Assembly (NCBI GenBank): GCA_013368325.1
Contig: JAACJK010000010.1
Location: forward strand, 62,001-126,000
Source: Ephemerocybe angulata
Taxonomy: Eukaryota; Basidiomycota; Agaricomycetes; Agaricales; Psathyrellaceae
Length of the DNA stretch: 64,000 nucleotides
Direction of reading: 5' to 3'
Position 1 is the first letter of the stretch. Each line of letters starts with the position of its first letter. The translations under genes and the position numbers were made by a program. This document shows positions 44,179-55,800 of this stretch, piece after piece. The notes below the pieces were generated by a model. That model worked only from the letters and a program-made list of their open reading frames with translations, made no database searches and was not told the origin of the DNA.

Positions 44179-45335
44179 TTATTGCAATTCCGAATTTCCG
44201 TTCATCAAACTACCCCCTTGCGTGCGAGTCGGTGTCGGCTGGGCAACATGCTGGTGGGCATCTTCCTGACCCTGCCAGTTGTCTGTTTGCACGTCCGCGG
44301 GTACGAACAGCTGTTGTTCTTCAAACTCTTCTTCCTCTTCTTGCAGCTCGGGAGGTATCGAGCCCGGAACGCGGTCCTCCGGCTGTGGAGGGATTCTGTG
44401 AAGAAGTCCAAAGCTGCCAACGTCATAGATGAGAAAGGTGTCGTGATTTCGTGGACATGTATCTCTCACCCGAAGATGCATCCGAGGAGTCCTTCGCCAC
44501 CCCAGTGACGATTTGGGATGAGAACCACTTCCCTTAGGGTGCTGATTGCGAGGGGTTAGCAGAGGTTTCGCAACGTCATGTTCCACAGAACTCACTCAAA
44601 GTCATACGAATATACGTAAACCCGCAAAGGCTTGTCGACGTGCTAGAGATATATGACGATGAATTAAAGGTTTGGTCTCTAAATCTCGGATAAATTGAGC
44701 TTACAGCTTCGACGAGATCATAGAAATCATTCTCAGCGCTCAACACCCCTCCGGACCACCCTGGTAGAGTATGTTGATTAGGACACGCGACCGAATTATG
44801 TGATAGAGGCGGGGTAATTTACCTAAAATCCAATCGCCCATGGGAACGAGTCCAGCGCTCTCTGCAGGACTTCCTTCAAGGACATCGAGAACGTGCCAGA
44901 CATTCTCTGTGGCTGTCTCTGGTTCACACATACGCATACTAAGGCCGAGTAATGATGGCTGCGCGTTATTCGCATTGAGGTGAGGTTGGGACCAGGATCT
45001 CGAGGGAACGACTGGGACCACTGGAGATCATTTAAACAGCGGTCAGCTGCATTGGGCATTTCCAGGCATAGAGGCGCCAACACACCTCGAGTTCTTTGAT
45101 TCTTGCTGTTCCAGACTAGCAGATTAAGGACCCGGTCTTCATGGCTCTCCACAATCTTCTCGAGCTGGGAAGCGTCTATGTGCTCAGGAGATAGAGAGTC
45201 GCCCTCAAAACCGACAACGAAATCGAAGAAAGGCTCTATGTCAGTTTCCGAGGCTGGGGAGGAGGGTGTTACTCTGAGGACATGAAGGGCTTTGGAAGGA
45301 ATATGAGCATGCGCAGTGGACTGTCCAGCACCCAT
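44179..45335 (-). CDS. grh1: GRASP55/65 family Golgi reassembly-stacking protein
   Basis: This is a peripheral Golgi/ER-exit-site protein involved in tethering and, in fungi, unconventional secretion. It starts MGAGQSTAHAHI, with Gly2 and a Ser at position 6 that fit N-myristoylation. Two PDZ-like GRASP domains follow: LHVLRVTPSSPASETDIEPF with FFDFVVGFEGDSL, then LLGLSMRMCEPETATENVWH, VLEGSPAESAGLVPMGDWIL and GWSGGVLSAENDFYDLVEA. Further exons give DKPLRVYVYSYDFE, REVVLIPNRHWGGEGLLGC and LLHRIPPQPEDRVPG, the end of the second domain. A short Glu/Gln-rich tail ends at 44179. About six introns are present. Fungal homologues include S. cerevisiae Grh1, which is acetylated and not myristoylated; basidiomycetes may differ. 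Confidence 0.92.
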
Positions 45336-45798
45336 TGAGACGTGTTCTGGTCAGGATGCTACACCGTTGAACGCGTTTCGCCCAACCGGGAGACCATTTC
45401 TCACGATACAAAAGGTGCCGCAATTCCACTCGAAGCTGCCACTGCCAGTATACTGCAGCTCACAAACATTTGCTTGCAGTCTCGCTTTTAGTCTCCTCAG
45501 CATAGTATATCTATCTTTTTTTGAAGCTTTGTAGTGGTCTTGTCAGTGTGTGACTCTGTTAGCGAATCAGAGTGCTAGGATTGCAGGCCACGTGCGCCAT
45601 CCCGACATTCCCACAAGTGGGCTCGTCCTGTTCCGGCATTCACAAAAACTAGTGGAAGACAACACGTAGGGCAGCGAGTTCGACAGCGTCCTGGTCGCCA
45701 TAGAAGGTTGCAAGCAGCGAACATCGCGAACGGAATGAGGTGAGTCTAAACTTTCGTTGAAAGAACGGAACTTGACGCCGTTGAAGCTAGTTAATTTC
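45336..45798. other. Divergent promoter region between the GRASP gene and the mitochondrial-protein gene
   Basis: These 463 bp separate two divergent start codons and probably hold both promoters. No gene is seen. Confidence 0.5.
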
Positions 45799-47733
45799 AT
45801 GTTTCTGCGCCGAATCCCTCAGTCGTTTCGAATTGCAAGGGTCGCCCCCAACTCCCCCTTTACCCGTAGAAGCTCCCAGCTTCTAGCGCGGTCATTCATA
45901 TCCTCTATTCTTCAGCATCCTGGTCAACTATCCTTAGTCAATGATGGTTCCACCCCCAGTAATTCTACGTCTATCGCACCAGAACGGACACATACCACAG
46001 CATACACAGGACATGGCCAAGTCAGCAATGCGAACACGGAGCCGCTAGCCAACACTCTTTCTTCGATCCAAGATTTTGAAGCCGCCTTGGAGGTTGCATT
46101 ATCTCAAAAGCACTTTGAAGCAGCCGACGTGGTTGTTGGCCAGCTCGTCGACCTCTACCGGCCGGAGTCCGCTGCTCGGCTTACACTATTCCACGACCTA
46201 TTGCGAAAAGAAGACGCCGACCATCTGTCCCAATCCACGATCCTTCAGGTCCTTCAACTCCTACGCTCGTCCCCTTACGAAGCGATGTGCGTGCCCTCTG
46301 AAACATTCGGTCGTATCTATCGCCAACGAGCCCACGACGCACCCATTCTGCATGTCTTAATAGACGTCCTAAAGTTACAACTGGAAGATATTCGAACTCC
46401 CACCGGGCGCCTATCTCCTCAATACCAACCTCCAGCGATTGTACCGGAAGCCCTTAATATACTGCAGACATTGATCGTTAAGGACCAAGACCTCGCCCTG
46501 GATGTCTTCAACGCTCTAGTAGAAAAGAACTTCATACCGCCTGGAGTCCTGGAAGACCCTACATTGCTGGAATCGCACGATGTTCAACTTGTCATGTACG
46601 CCGGTCTGGCACATGCCTCCCTCCACTGGGAATGGTTTCCCCTGGTGACCGATTCCATCACCCACCTCCTTCAAACGAGTAGTTCTCGCCAACCCCAGGT
46701 CACACAACTCGTAAACGACATGGTGACAGCACTTTTGGATGGCGAAACGACAGCAGCTTCTGCGACCAGCCTTCAGGCCTGCCTTGGAATTATTCGGGCC
46801 CACCGTGTCCCTGACAACCTCGTCCGCAGCTTCTACGAGTCAGCCAGGGAAATTGGCTGCGCTTCGGAGGTTGTGGAACTCTACCAATTCACCCGGAGCG
46901 AACGTCTGACAGGACAGCACCCGTACCCCCCACCTCGAGGATATGCGCTGGGTTGGTTGATGGAGCTTCTCTACGAGAAGGGTCAGCATCATCTCTGCCG
47001 AACCCTTGCCCGAGAGGTTCTTCATGACCATCTTAACCTCCAGGTTCACTACCGCCCTAGCTTCATTGCAGCCACGGTCTTTGCGGGAGAGGTAGCGGTC
47101 GCAAGGGACCTTTGGAAACGCTATGTTTCAAAGGATGATTACTACGTCCTCCTCCGAGACCACCGTTTGATGCTTGCCATGGTCCAAGCTGTGGCGACTT
47201 GTCTCCAAGATGCAAAGGTCGAGTTGGACGCGACAACTGCCCTCAGGAAAAAGGTCGAAAACAAGGAGCATGAGTTCTCTCTCTCCGAAGCCGAAACTGT
47301 GGCGCGGGCCGCCGTTACAGACTGGGACGACTTCCTCACTCGGATCGTTCGTGACTTCGAGGTGGACGTTTGGAACGACTTTGACGGAGCAACGAGTGAG
47401 ACTCTGACGTGCTACGTCCGGGTCCTGTTTACCCTTGGTCGCTTCAAGGACGGTTTGCAATGTTTACGGACCCTCGTAGAACGAACGGAGTCAGACAGCT
47501 ACCAAGAGAACATTGCCCTTTGCCTCAATACCGCGGCTGAGAAGAACCCTCGGATGGTCACCGCCCTCATCACCAGCTTTGCGAAACGAAGGGTCGCAGT
47601 CGACCCGGCGACGTTTATGGCCGTTCTGAAGCAGGTGCTGAAGGAGGCAGAGGATCGGGGGGACACAGAGTTGGTTGATCAGGTAGTGCTAATTGCTCGC
47701 CAACTAGTCCCTGCAGAATCTGCGGCCTCGTAG
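45799..47733 (+). CDS. Intronless mitochondrial helical-repeat (PPR-like) protein
   Basis: A single exon encodes about 644 residues from the ATG at 45799, or 658 from the in-frame ATG at 45757. The start MFLRRIPQSFRIARVAPNSP, followed by TRRSSQLLARSF, is Arg/Ser-rich without acids and looks like a mitochondrial presequence. The rest is almost entirely alpha-helical in pattern, with pairs of helices such as FEAALEVALSQKHFEAADVV, ALNILQTLIVKDQDLALDVF and CYVRVLFTLGRFKDGLQCLR, like pentatricopeptide or TPR-type solenoids. I see no clear 35-residue consensus, so PPR membership is an inference. Fungal proteins of this kind commonly support mitochondrial mRNA maturation or translation. The lack of introns contrasts with most neighbours. 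Confidence 0.82.
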   Translation: MFLRRIPQSFRIARVAPNSPFTRRSSQLLARSFISSILQHPGQLSLVNDGSTPSNSTSIAPERTHTTAYTGHGQVSNANTEPLANTLSSIQDFEAALEVALSQKHFEAADVVVGQLVDLYRPESAARLTLFHDLLRKEDADHLSQSTILQVLQLLRSSPYEAMCVPSETFGRIYRQRAHDAPILHVLIDVLKLQLEDIRTPTGRLSPQYQPPAIVPEALNILQTLIVKDQDLALDVFNALVEKNFIPPGVLEDPTLLESHDVQLVMYAGLAHASLHWEWFPLVTDSITHLLQTSSSRQPQVTQLVNDMVTALLDGETTAASATSLQACLGIIRAHRVPDNLVRSFYESAREIGCASEVVELYQFTRSERLTGQHPYPPPRGYALGWLMELLYEKGQHHLCRTLAREVLHDHLNLQVHYRPSFIAATVFAGEVAVARDLWKRYVSKDDYYVLLRDHRLMLAMVQAVATCLQDAKVELDATTALRKKVENKEHEFSLSEAETVARAAVTDWDDFLTRIVRDFEVDVWNDFDGATSETLTCYVRVLFTLGRFKDGLQCLRTLVERTESDSYQENIALCLNTAAEKNPRMVTALITSFAKRRVAVDPATFMAVLKQVLKEAEDRGDTELVDQVVLIARQLVPAESAAS

Positions 47734-48293
47734 GACGCGCCCGGGGCGCATAGGCGCACAGAGCCGTTGTCACACTCAATAATGAAGATCCGGGAATTAT
47801 ACTCGGTGCATAGGGATGTCAATGGGGACTTGGCGTAGGATTTCTCAGATGCTCGAGGAGCATATGGCGCAGCGTCCCGTCGAGTAGACCGACGGACGCT
47901 AATCCACTTGTACAGTACCGATTTGCTAGCAGACTAAAAGCGTCGAGATCCTGAGGCTTGAGAGAGGCGATCCGCGAAGAGTATGAAATCTTACAGGGCC
48001 CGAAGATTACTGAGATTGATGTTGGAATCTGAGCCAAAGCACTGGGTCACCCGGAGAATGGCCGGCAGGATGTTCCCGTGATGGAGGCTGGATATGGACA
48101 TTCTCCACAATCCCATGCGACACTTGTTTCTCTCGGTTTTCTGGCCCAAATTGCGAGGGCATATAGAATTTAGAAGGCTTCGAGACAAAGCGGCCGAAGT
48201 GTGCCACGGGAACAGGAAACATAAAATCGCAAAGTCAAACCTCAGGCCTCACCTGCTGGCCCCGCATCACCACCCAGTTCCTATCCACCCAGA
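47734..48293. other. Intergenic region upstream of the Zn2Cys6 factor
   Basis: These 560 bp are downstream of the mitochondrial-protein stop and upstream of the transcription-factor start. Minus-strand frames of about 70 codons exist near 47819-48222 but they lie in different frames and match nothing I know. Confidence 0.45.
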
Positions 48294-51030
48294 ATGCCTG
48301 CAGCTCGTCCCAAGAAAGAGAATATTTCGGCCACACCGCCTTCCGACGACGGCCATCTGAAGGACTCACACGCCGAAAACAGCAAGAGCAAGAGAAAGTA
48401 TGTCTGCGAATGTCCGAGTTTTCGCCGTCGCGCCTTCATTTCCCCTCTTCACTCCGCGCGCTCCCCGCATTCATCCCCACATTGACGTCTTCTGTTCCCC
48501 CTTATCGTTTCAATGTTAATACCTTTATCTATTATCCGCCCGACGATGCTGACCAGTCCTCTTTTCCCCCTGTCTGAATAGGAGGCAATCCCAGAGTATG
48601 TCATCTCTGTTGCCAAGCTGCCGTGTATTCTGACCATGTTCGTAGGCTGCGACGCCTGCCGGGCCCGCAAAGTGCGATGTGCAAGGGAGAACGCCGAAGA
48701 TCCCAAGCAATCCTGCCGACATTGCATTACTCTGGGCATCCCATGCACCTACGACTACCAGCCCAAAAAACGAGGGCCGCCGAACCTGTGAGTCTTCCGC
48801 CACCGCCCAGTATGACAGCGCTAAGTCCAAAGCAGCTATCTCCGGCGCCTGCAGGAGGCTGCAGCAGCGGCAGCTGCCAATAACAACCCCCAGGACAGTC
48901 CCTCGGACGCGGAACCCCAGTCCGCTACGGCGACGAGCCCTCCCCAGCACCTTGTAATATCGCCTGTGATTCACCCAAAGAGTCCGACGGCCTTCCTTCA
49001 AGAGCCACCCTTGAGTGCACATCCCACTGTACCTTCCATGCCCATGCCACCCTCGAGATATCCGATCGCAGCAGATACTTATCACGGGCACGCATTCCCC
49101 CCACCCGCACCTCACCACCCTTCACCGCCTTACAACGGTCCACGCTCAGCAGATCCAACTTCTAGCGGGCCTCCAGGGCTTCTACACGGTCATGTCACGT
49201 CCCCCAAAAGCGAAGAACCCAACTATACGCCTGACGCCTATGGAAACTACCCTCCTGTGTTCAATGCCTGGTCGTACAAGCAGCAGCAGCACCAGGTCGT
49301 ACCCTTGCCACCGCCGCAACAAGTCCCGCCACTTTCGTACTACTACCGACCGCGAAGACTCGAAGAAATCGCGCCCCGGGACACGATCTCGCTCATTATT
49401 GCCCTTTTCTTCGACTTTGTCTACCCTCTCACTCCCTGCATCCACAAACCCTCTTTCATGGCTGATCTGCATGCTCGACGGGAAGAGCGCGACCCCTTGT
49501 TCTTTGCTCTTGTCATGTCCACCGTCGCGTCAACTCTGGTCCAAGTTCCGCGATCGTACCTTCCCATGGAAAGGCCTGTCGTGAGGAAACTCGCGCAGGT
49601 AAGATATTCGCCAAGTCGATCGACTGTTTTTCCTGATCCGTCAATCTAGACTTGCCATGAGGCCAGTAGGCACATAACCATTGCCTCCTACGACCCTCCC
49701 ACGTCGTCACACGTGGTGATTCGATATTTGTGAGTGGTCCATTGCCGCTCGTCTCACCCTCAAAAGCCTAATAACGACTCCAGCGACTGTGTGTACCATT
49801 TCTGCGAGGGCCACGATGCCACGCAGCACGCCGCGTTCGGAGAGGCCGCGCACATCGCTGTGACCCTTCGACTCCACGAGGAAGCTTCATACGAAGGATT
49901 GGATCCCATCGAGTGCGAGATTCGGAGAAGAATATTCTGGCTCCTTTTTGGAGGTGGGTTGGCTCCTGAAGCGCCGTAGTTATTTTCTCATATTCTAACG
50001 TTATTACAGCGGATAAGTCTATGTCTATACTTCTCGGTCGCCCGATTTGTCTGCGCGATGAAGACTGCACGGTTCACTTCCCGAAGGAGCTTGACGATGA
50101 GTAGTACGCGCCTTCCCCGCTATGTCCGTCTTCCATTCGACTAACGGCTCTCACTCCTCAGCATTACACCAAGCGCATACTTACCACAACCGCATGGCAA
50201 GACTGCGATTGTTTCCGGTCTCAATTATACGTCGAGAATATTCGCGCTTCTTGGTGAGATCCTTGTGCGCATTCGTGTGGACAAGAGGTCCCCTCCACAG
50301 GGACACTTTGCTACTGCCAGGTTGGAGGAAGTCCAGTCGCTCCACCAGCGAATCATGACGGCTCTCAGTCACACCCCCGAACCTCTCCGTCTGAAGCCAT
50401 CGCAGCTGCTTCAACAGACGCCGGCGGAGTACGGCGGTGCAGGGTTCCGACAAGCAACCTTCGCTGAAGTGAAGGACTTCTTCGAGAATCCCAATGCCTC
50501 CAGGGTGAACGCACTTAACCCCTTCCTCGTCATGCAGGCCAATCTCTATGTAACACAGGTGTGTGAGATTTACCGTATGTACTCGCATGGGGACTGAAGG
50601 TTTTTACAGCAACTCGTTCGATTCGTAATCGATCAGTATCGGGACGAGCTCATCATGACATTGCATGGCTCGTTGGATGAGCAAAAGGTTGCCGAAGATA
50701 GAGAGGCGGTCGCAAGCGAGCTTTTGGGCATCCTGCATAGCATCCCCATCCAGTCAATAGCCACGAACGGTCCGAGCTTGGTTCACAAAGTACGGTTCGT
50801 AGCATCGACGTTGTTGGATGCTGTTAGAAAGGCAGAGACTGCGCCAGCATCTGCAGCCAGGGCACATGCCTATCTCTGTAAGTTCTTGTCTTCTATCTTT
50901 TCTGCGTTGATGTTGACCCGTTCTTGCAGGGGACTTTTTGAGCATCTTGTCTGAGATTGAGCGCAACTATCTTCTCGATGATGATAGAGATGGCACGTCC
51001 AGCGCAGATGGTATCGGTATTATGGGCTGA
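48294..51030 (+). CDS. Zn2Cys6 fungal transcription factor
   Basis: Exon 1 is MPAARPKKENISATPPSDDG and a Lys-rich stretch. A very short exon (RQSQ) and the next exon complete a binuclear zinc cluster: CDACRARKVRC, then a 9-10-residue loop, then CRHCITLGIPC, with six Cys at the standard C-x2-C-x6-C-x(n)-C-x2-C-x6-C spacing. It is followed by the linker YDYQPKKRGPPNLYLRRLQE. A Pro/Gln-rich region (PLPPPQQVPPLSYYYRP) leads to the fungal-specific middle homology region, for example TISLIIALFFDFVYPLTPCI and ECEIRRRIFWLLFGADKSMS, followed by LLGRPICLRDEDC. The C-terminus is GTSSADGIGIMG with the stop at 51028-51030. About eight introns are present. The target genes cannot be inferred from the sequence. 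Confidence 0.9.
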
Positions 51031-51379
51031 GTGTCCTCCAAAGTCATTGTATTTATTTTCACGCCATTCTATGCTGTATTTCTGCAGACACTCTTTGTAT
51101 AACACGTCCCTATCCGCTTTTTATCGTCTATACCCAGTCGCCCGCAATTACCTACTTATATCGCTTCGCTACCTACATTATTTGTAAGAACAACCTTGTA
51201 TTCGTATACGAACCCGCACGAACGTTGATTCAACTTGAAGAGAAATGCCCATTCGCTTTGTATATGTTTGGTGTTCATTTCACGAAACGCGTCAGAGCGC
51301 GTTTTGGCGCCCACCAACCCTTCGACTAGCACGGTCTGTTCAACTTTCGCTCCATCCTCGGCAACTTACGAGCTTAAAT
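51031..51379. other. Intergenic region between the Zn2Cys6 factor and aos1
   Basis: These 349 bp hold the transcription-factor 3' flank and the aos1 promoter. No gene is seen. Confidence 0.45.
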
Positions 51380-52814
51380 ATGTCCAGCTCAAAGAGCGAA
51401 CCCGGCCTCAACAACAGTGACGAACAGTCTGGCACCGCCCTCACGGAGGAGGAAGCCAGTCGATATGATCGTCAAATGCGTCTGTGGGGTCTGGAGGCTC
51501 AGCAGCGGTGAGTCCAGTCGCTTCTACCGTGCTTTGTTCATCTTTCTCAATGAGAGCACATGGAACAGGATGAGAAATGCTACGATCCTTGTTGTACGCC
51601 TGAGAGGCGTAGCCACGGAGGCAATCAAAAATATGGTGTTGGCTGGAATCGGGAAGCTTGTTATTGTGGATGGAGAGGATGTCGCTGAAGAAGACCTTGG
51701 GGCAGGCTTCTTCTTCAGAGACGAAGATGTGGGGAGAAAGGTACGTTTACAACATTTTGGAGGTTCGACACGGACTAACGATGGTTATTTTTCGGGTGTG
51801 CTTCCCTTCAACTTGACTTGCTGTTCAGAGATTGGACGCTGCAAAGCCAAGAATAGAGAGCCTCAACCCCCTTGTGACTGTCGAAACCGTCGCGAATGCT
51901 ATTTCCCTTCAGAGCGCAGAGTTTGAATCCATCATCGAGACGGTGGATCTGGTCTGTATTACGGACGAGAGCAGAGATACATTGGTGAGAACCCCACCTG
52001 TTGTTCCTTGCGCGTCGAAGTCCTGAAATCCGAGTGGATCTTTTAAGATTCAAATTAATCAGCTCTGTCGAAAGCACAAGAAGCCTCTCTACACTGGGGG
52101 CACATATGGACTTCACGGCTACATATTCTGTGACTTGTTGACCCACGAATACTTGGCACCGTGAGTCATGGGTTGCTTAAATGTTACGCGGTCCACTAAC
52201 GAAACGTCGCTATCTTTAGTATACGCGGTGAGTCGGGGGAAGCGCCGAAGACTGTAAAGACAAGTGCAAAGTATACATCCCTCGACCAAGCTTTGCAGCA
52301 TAAATGGTCCGGGCTCACGAGACGTCAAACGAAAGAAGTCAACCCAGCTCTCGTTTTCTCTATTCTGGGTAGGCCCCATATTTAGGATTCATCGACACTC
52401 GCCGCTCCTAACACGACCCCTTAGCACTATGGCAGTACCAGTCGCTCCATGGCAATCAGCTTCCGAATGCCGTCGAGAACGCAGATGAGCTCGAGAGTAT
52501 CGCTAACGGCCTCATTCAGAGTGCCGATGTGAATAAACAAGTCCTGACGCGCATCCCTCGAGACCTCATGGAGTATGTATGAACTATCGTGGCCTTAATA
52601 GGCGTGTCATTTGGCTAATATATCCTCCGTCCCTTCTAGATCTTTGTCTGTCACCGCCAACCACGAGTTCTCTCCAGTCTGCGCAATCGTGGGCGGAATG
52701 CTTGCGCAGGACATCCTGAAGGCCCTAGGCGGTCGCGACCCGCCTATTGCGAATCTGTTCGTTTTCGATGGGAATACTGGGAGCGGAACTACAATCAGAA
52801 TGAAGATGGCATGA
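51380..52814 (+). CDS. aos1: SUMO-activating enzyme E1 subunit Aos1/SAE1
   Basis: Aos1 pairs with Uba2 in the nucleus to adenylate SUMO. The protein starts MSSSKSEPGLNNSDEQ and then ALTEEEASRYDRQMRLWGLE, the hallmark of E1-like proteins. The adenylation fold follows: NATILVVRLRGVATEAIKN and then GKLVIVDGEDVAEEDLGAGF. Further exons give RLDAAKPRIESLNPLVTV, DLVCITDESRDTL, GGTYGLHGYIFCDLLTHEYL and, near the end, NHEFSPVCAIVGGMLAQDI and FVFDGNTGSG. The stop is at 52812-52814. As expected for Aos1 the catalytic-Cys domain of Uba2 is absent. About seven introns are present. Confidence 0.93.
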
Positions 52815-55800
52815 TCAATCTGTCCCTAGTACGATCTTTGCCAATCTATCCCCACCTTTTTGACCTCTGTCGGTTCAAGCATAAACACATAGGGCCGCCC
52901 TATGCTGACCCCTTGCACCCGTTCCTCAAGATAACATACTGTGTGTGGCTTCTACGCCGTACGGGTGATAGTGGGCCGCGTGAGGGCGAGCAGTGATTAC
53001 CTTTCGCCGAGGTTCACTGCTGTGTCATCGCAGCTTGTTGAATTGCATCCTCAAAAGGTAAATCATGCCAGTGGCTAAATTTGAATCAATGTGCCTTTTT
53101 GGTCGTACCCTCTGGTTCCGGATAATGACTTTTAGGGACGTATTGCAACAACCGTTGACAATCCACCTCTGATCCTGCGCAGCTATCGTTTGGGAGGGAA
53201 TGGCAAGGCCAACCAAATACGGCAGCTCTTGCATCCCAACGCTCTCTTTAGATGACGAAACTGGATAGCGCCGTTTACGCGAAGCGCTCCTACCGCGAAC
53301 CCTGTCCTCCAGCCTCTCCAAAGAACTTCGTCGAAGAACATAGCTGAAGAGATAATATTGCGACCGGGCCAAAGAGTGCGGAGTCTCCCTTCGCTCCTTC
53401 GGGGCTTGTCCACAGTTCCAGTTTCTCTTGAGCCAAGCATGTGGTCTAAACAAGATGTGATATGTGTGAGGTGGTCCTGAAGGGAACCAACTATGACATC
53501 CCTTACCCCACATTTCCCTGTCGTGGCTACTACCCCGCGGGTCCGGATGTTCCGCATATTTTCCGTTGCATGTCGATCATACGCTTTTCACAAGGAAATT
53601 CCCTCAATAGGTGGAAAGCATGGGAAAAGCCACGATGTATTTCTCCGACCAACAGTCGACCGGCCTCTATTCCAACTGGCCCCAATACCCTCGAAGATTG
53701 CCGAAGACAGCAGGATCAGTCATGTTTTGCGGATACTAATACTGTCTATCTTATCATTGACCTGATGAGGACGACCTGTCCAATTTTCATAGTATGTCTC
53801 TCGAATTTGGCGTGAATCATCAGAATGGAAGAGCCAGTCGTATGCGAGGCTCGCTCCTTTATCGCATCCTGCTACTATCAGGTTGACTTTAAAGTTTGGT
53901 TACGCACAAGCGTTAAGAAGACTTCTGAGGGTGTATTCCCTTTGCTTCCAGTTCATTCTGGGGAAGATGAGCCCTAGCTCTGTCTTGTCGGCCCTATGTC
54001 CCTTTGTTCGAGGCGGTATGACCGGCACGGTCCGCTCGTATGTACTTGAGTTGCCACCAATCACAAGCCACGATGTGTGCCCTCTTCCGCCCCTCCTTTT
54101 CACACTGTTCCGACGGACCGCACGCATGCAAAGAGTTTAGCAGATCCACTGGGCTTGATCCATTTCCGGAATCTGTGCATGGTCTGGCTGTCGCGCAACA
54201 GAAAGCTCTACCTCATCGTAACGAGGTGCAAATTGAGATGATGGCCGATGAGCGCTTGGGCGCTTGATTACAACGGCAATGCCCTTGGTGCGAGGAAACG
54301 AGCTTTTATAGCCGCCCTCGTACAAGCCTTGACCAATGGCCTTTTGGAGAACTCATATACCTGGACAACTCCTATGGCCACAGCAGGGGCGAGTGCGATA
54401 GTGCAGTAGTACATTGAAATTATTGGCTATCTGATAGAAACTTGAAGCTCAAGCTTCTCCCAAGGTACACCGTGGAGCAGCCAGCAGAGAACACCAGACT
54501 GGATAGGCGATGCAGGATCCGGTAAGACGCCTGCAGAACCCTCCGATGAAACGGAGTGATGGGTTGAGAGTGGCCCTGGCATACTTTGCAAGGCCTTCCT
54601 TCCTTCTATTCAGGGCGATGATCGCAGGAGAACTCCACCTCGTTGCCCGTCGAACCAGAGGTCGAGCAGTAGTATTCAATGAAGGTCCCACAGCCTTTGC
54701 TTCTACATAGAGGGGAGAAACTCACTGGCTTCTGGTGGATTGGAGCAGAGTTTGAAACGTCTCTCTCATTGCTATTGTTCAGGCGCATAAACGCTTCTTC
54801 TTCCCTTCTCTTCAGTCCTGGTCCTATCCTCCATTCAAAACCGTGTGCCGTAAGACAGATTCCCTTGTAAGGAAATACAATTCGTTATTTGACTGGTCGA
54901 ACTGCACCCATGATATGACAATCAGTGGCATGTCAAAATGCCAAGGCCTTTGAATAACGGTGCTTTCCGGGCGTCAAAGGCTCTGCCCAACACTACCCCG
55001 CATCCGCCATTACGAGATGAAAACGTTGGCCCTTGCCTTCTGAGCCCGAAAGTAGTTTGAAATGGCTCACTACCAACTGACAGCGTCGGTCGACTGACCA
55101 GAGATGTACTAGGCCCGCTTCTTGATACTGCGGTGTAAGTTCGGCCGCTTACGAGAGGCACAAGCAAAAAGAGCTCTCTTCGCTGAGTGACCGACGAATC
55201 TCGATTTGTGTCTTCTATTTCCTTTTTCGATGTCCCCACCTTCAGGCTTCTTTTGATGCTGATCGAGAGCGCCTTCTTATACCCACGTGGAAGCCTCGTT
55301 GCGGCCTTTGCCGATCCGTGGTGTGGGGAATCCTGGGGAAAGGGCACGCTAGCAACTCCACGAGGAATAGGAGTATGCCGCCGCTCAGGCTGGTGCTACT
55401 CCCTTCTGGGCGATGATCAGTGGAGCGAGCGCCCTCAGCCACCGATTCTGGAAGCTGATCCACTAAGAACGGTGCTTTGAGGTTTCCATGCCTTCCTTAC
55501 GTACGGTCTTCCGTTCATCTTAAGTATCATTCATATATTGGCAACTCACAAGACCTCATAGTGGCGCACGGTGTGTACGCTTCCGCAATAGTGACCATTC
55601 CAGTCCCCTTAATAACCTACGAATTGGCCAGTCATCGGCGGTCGACGGTGGTTGATAACATAAATATTGAGAATGTATAGATTTTCATCGAACGAGCCAC
55701 GTTCTGTGCTACTTCCTTTCCGGCTCCCTTCATTTATTTAGAACGGTTCGAACCTTCGCACCTTCCACTAACTTCCATACATCACGGTGAGATCGTCCCA

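Noticed and set aside
47819..48222. Possible small minus-strand gene of about 70 + 70 codons upstream of the Zn2Cys6 factor
   Set aside because: The two frames are out of register, I could not find a good intron to join them, and neither resembles a known protein.
53462..53815. Overlapping 90-117 codon frames in the gene-free stretch
   Set aside because: No motif, no splice-linked extension and no known family; reported only as part of the unexplained region.
54922..55347. 141-codon minus-strand frame rich in Ser, Arg and Lys
   Set aside because: Composition alone is not evidence of a gene and I recognise no homologue.
55745..55754. GGTTCGAACC, resembling a tRNA B box
   Set aside because: There is no A box at a suitable distance, no cloverleaf stems and no poly-T terminator nearby; it is a chance palindrome.
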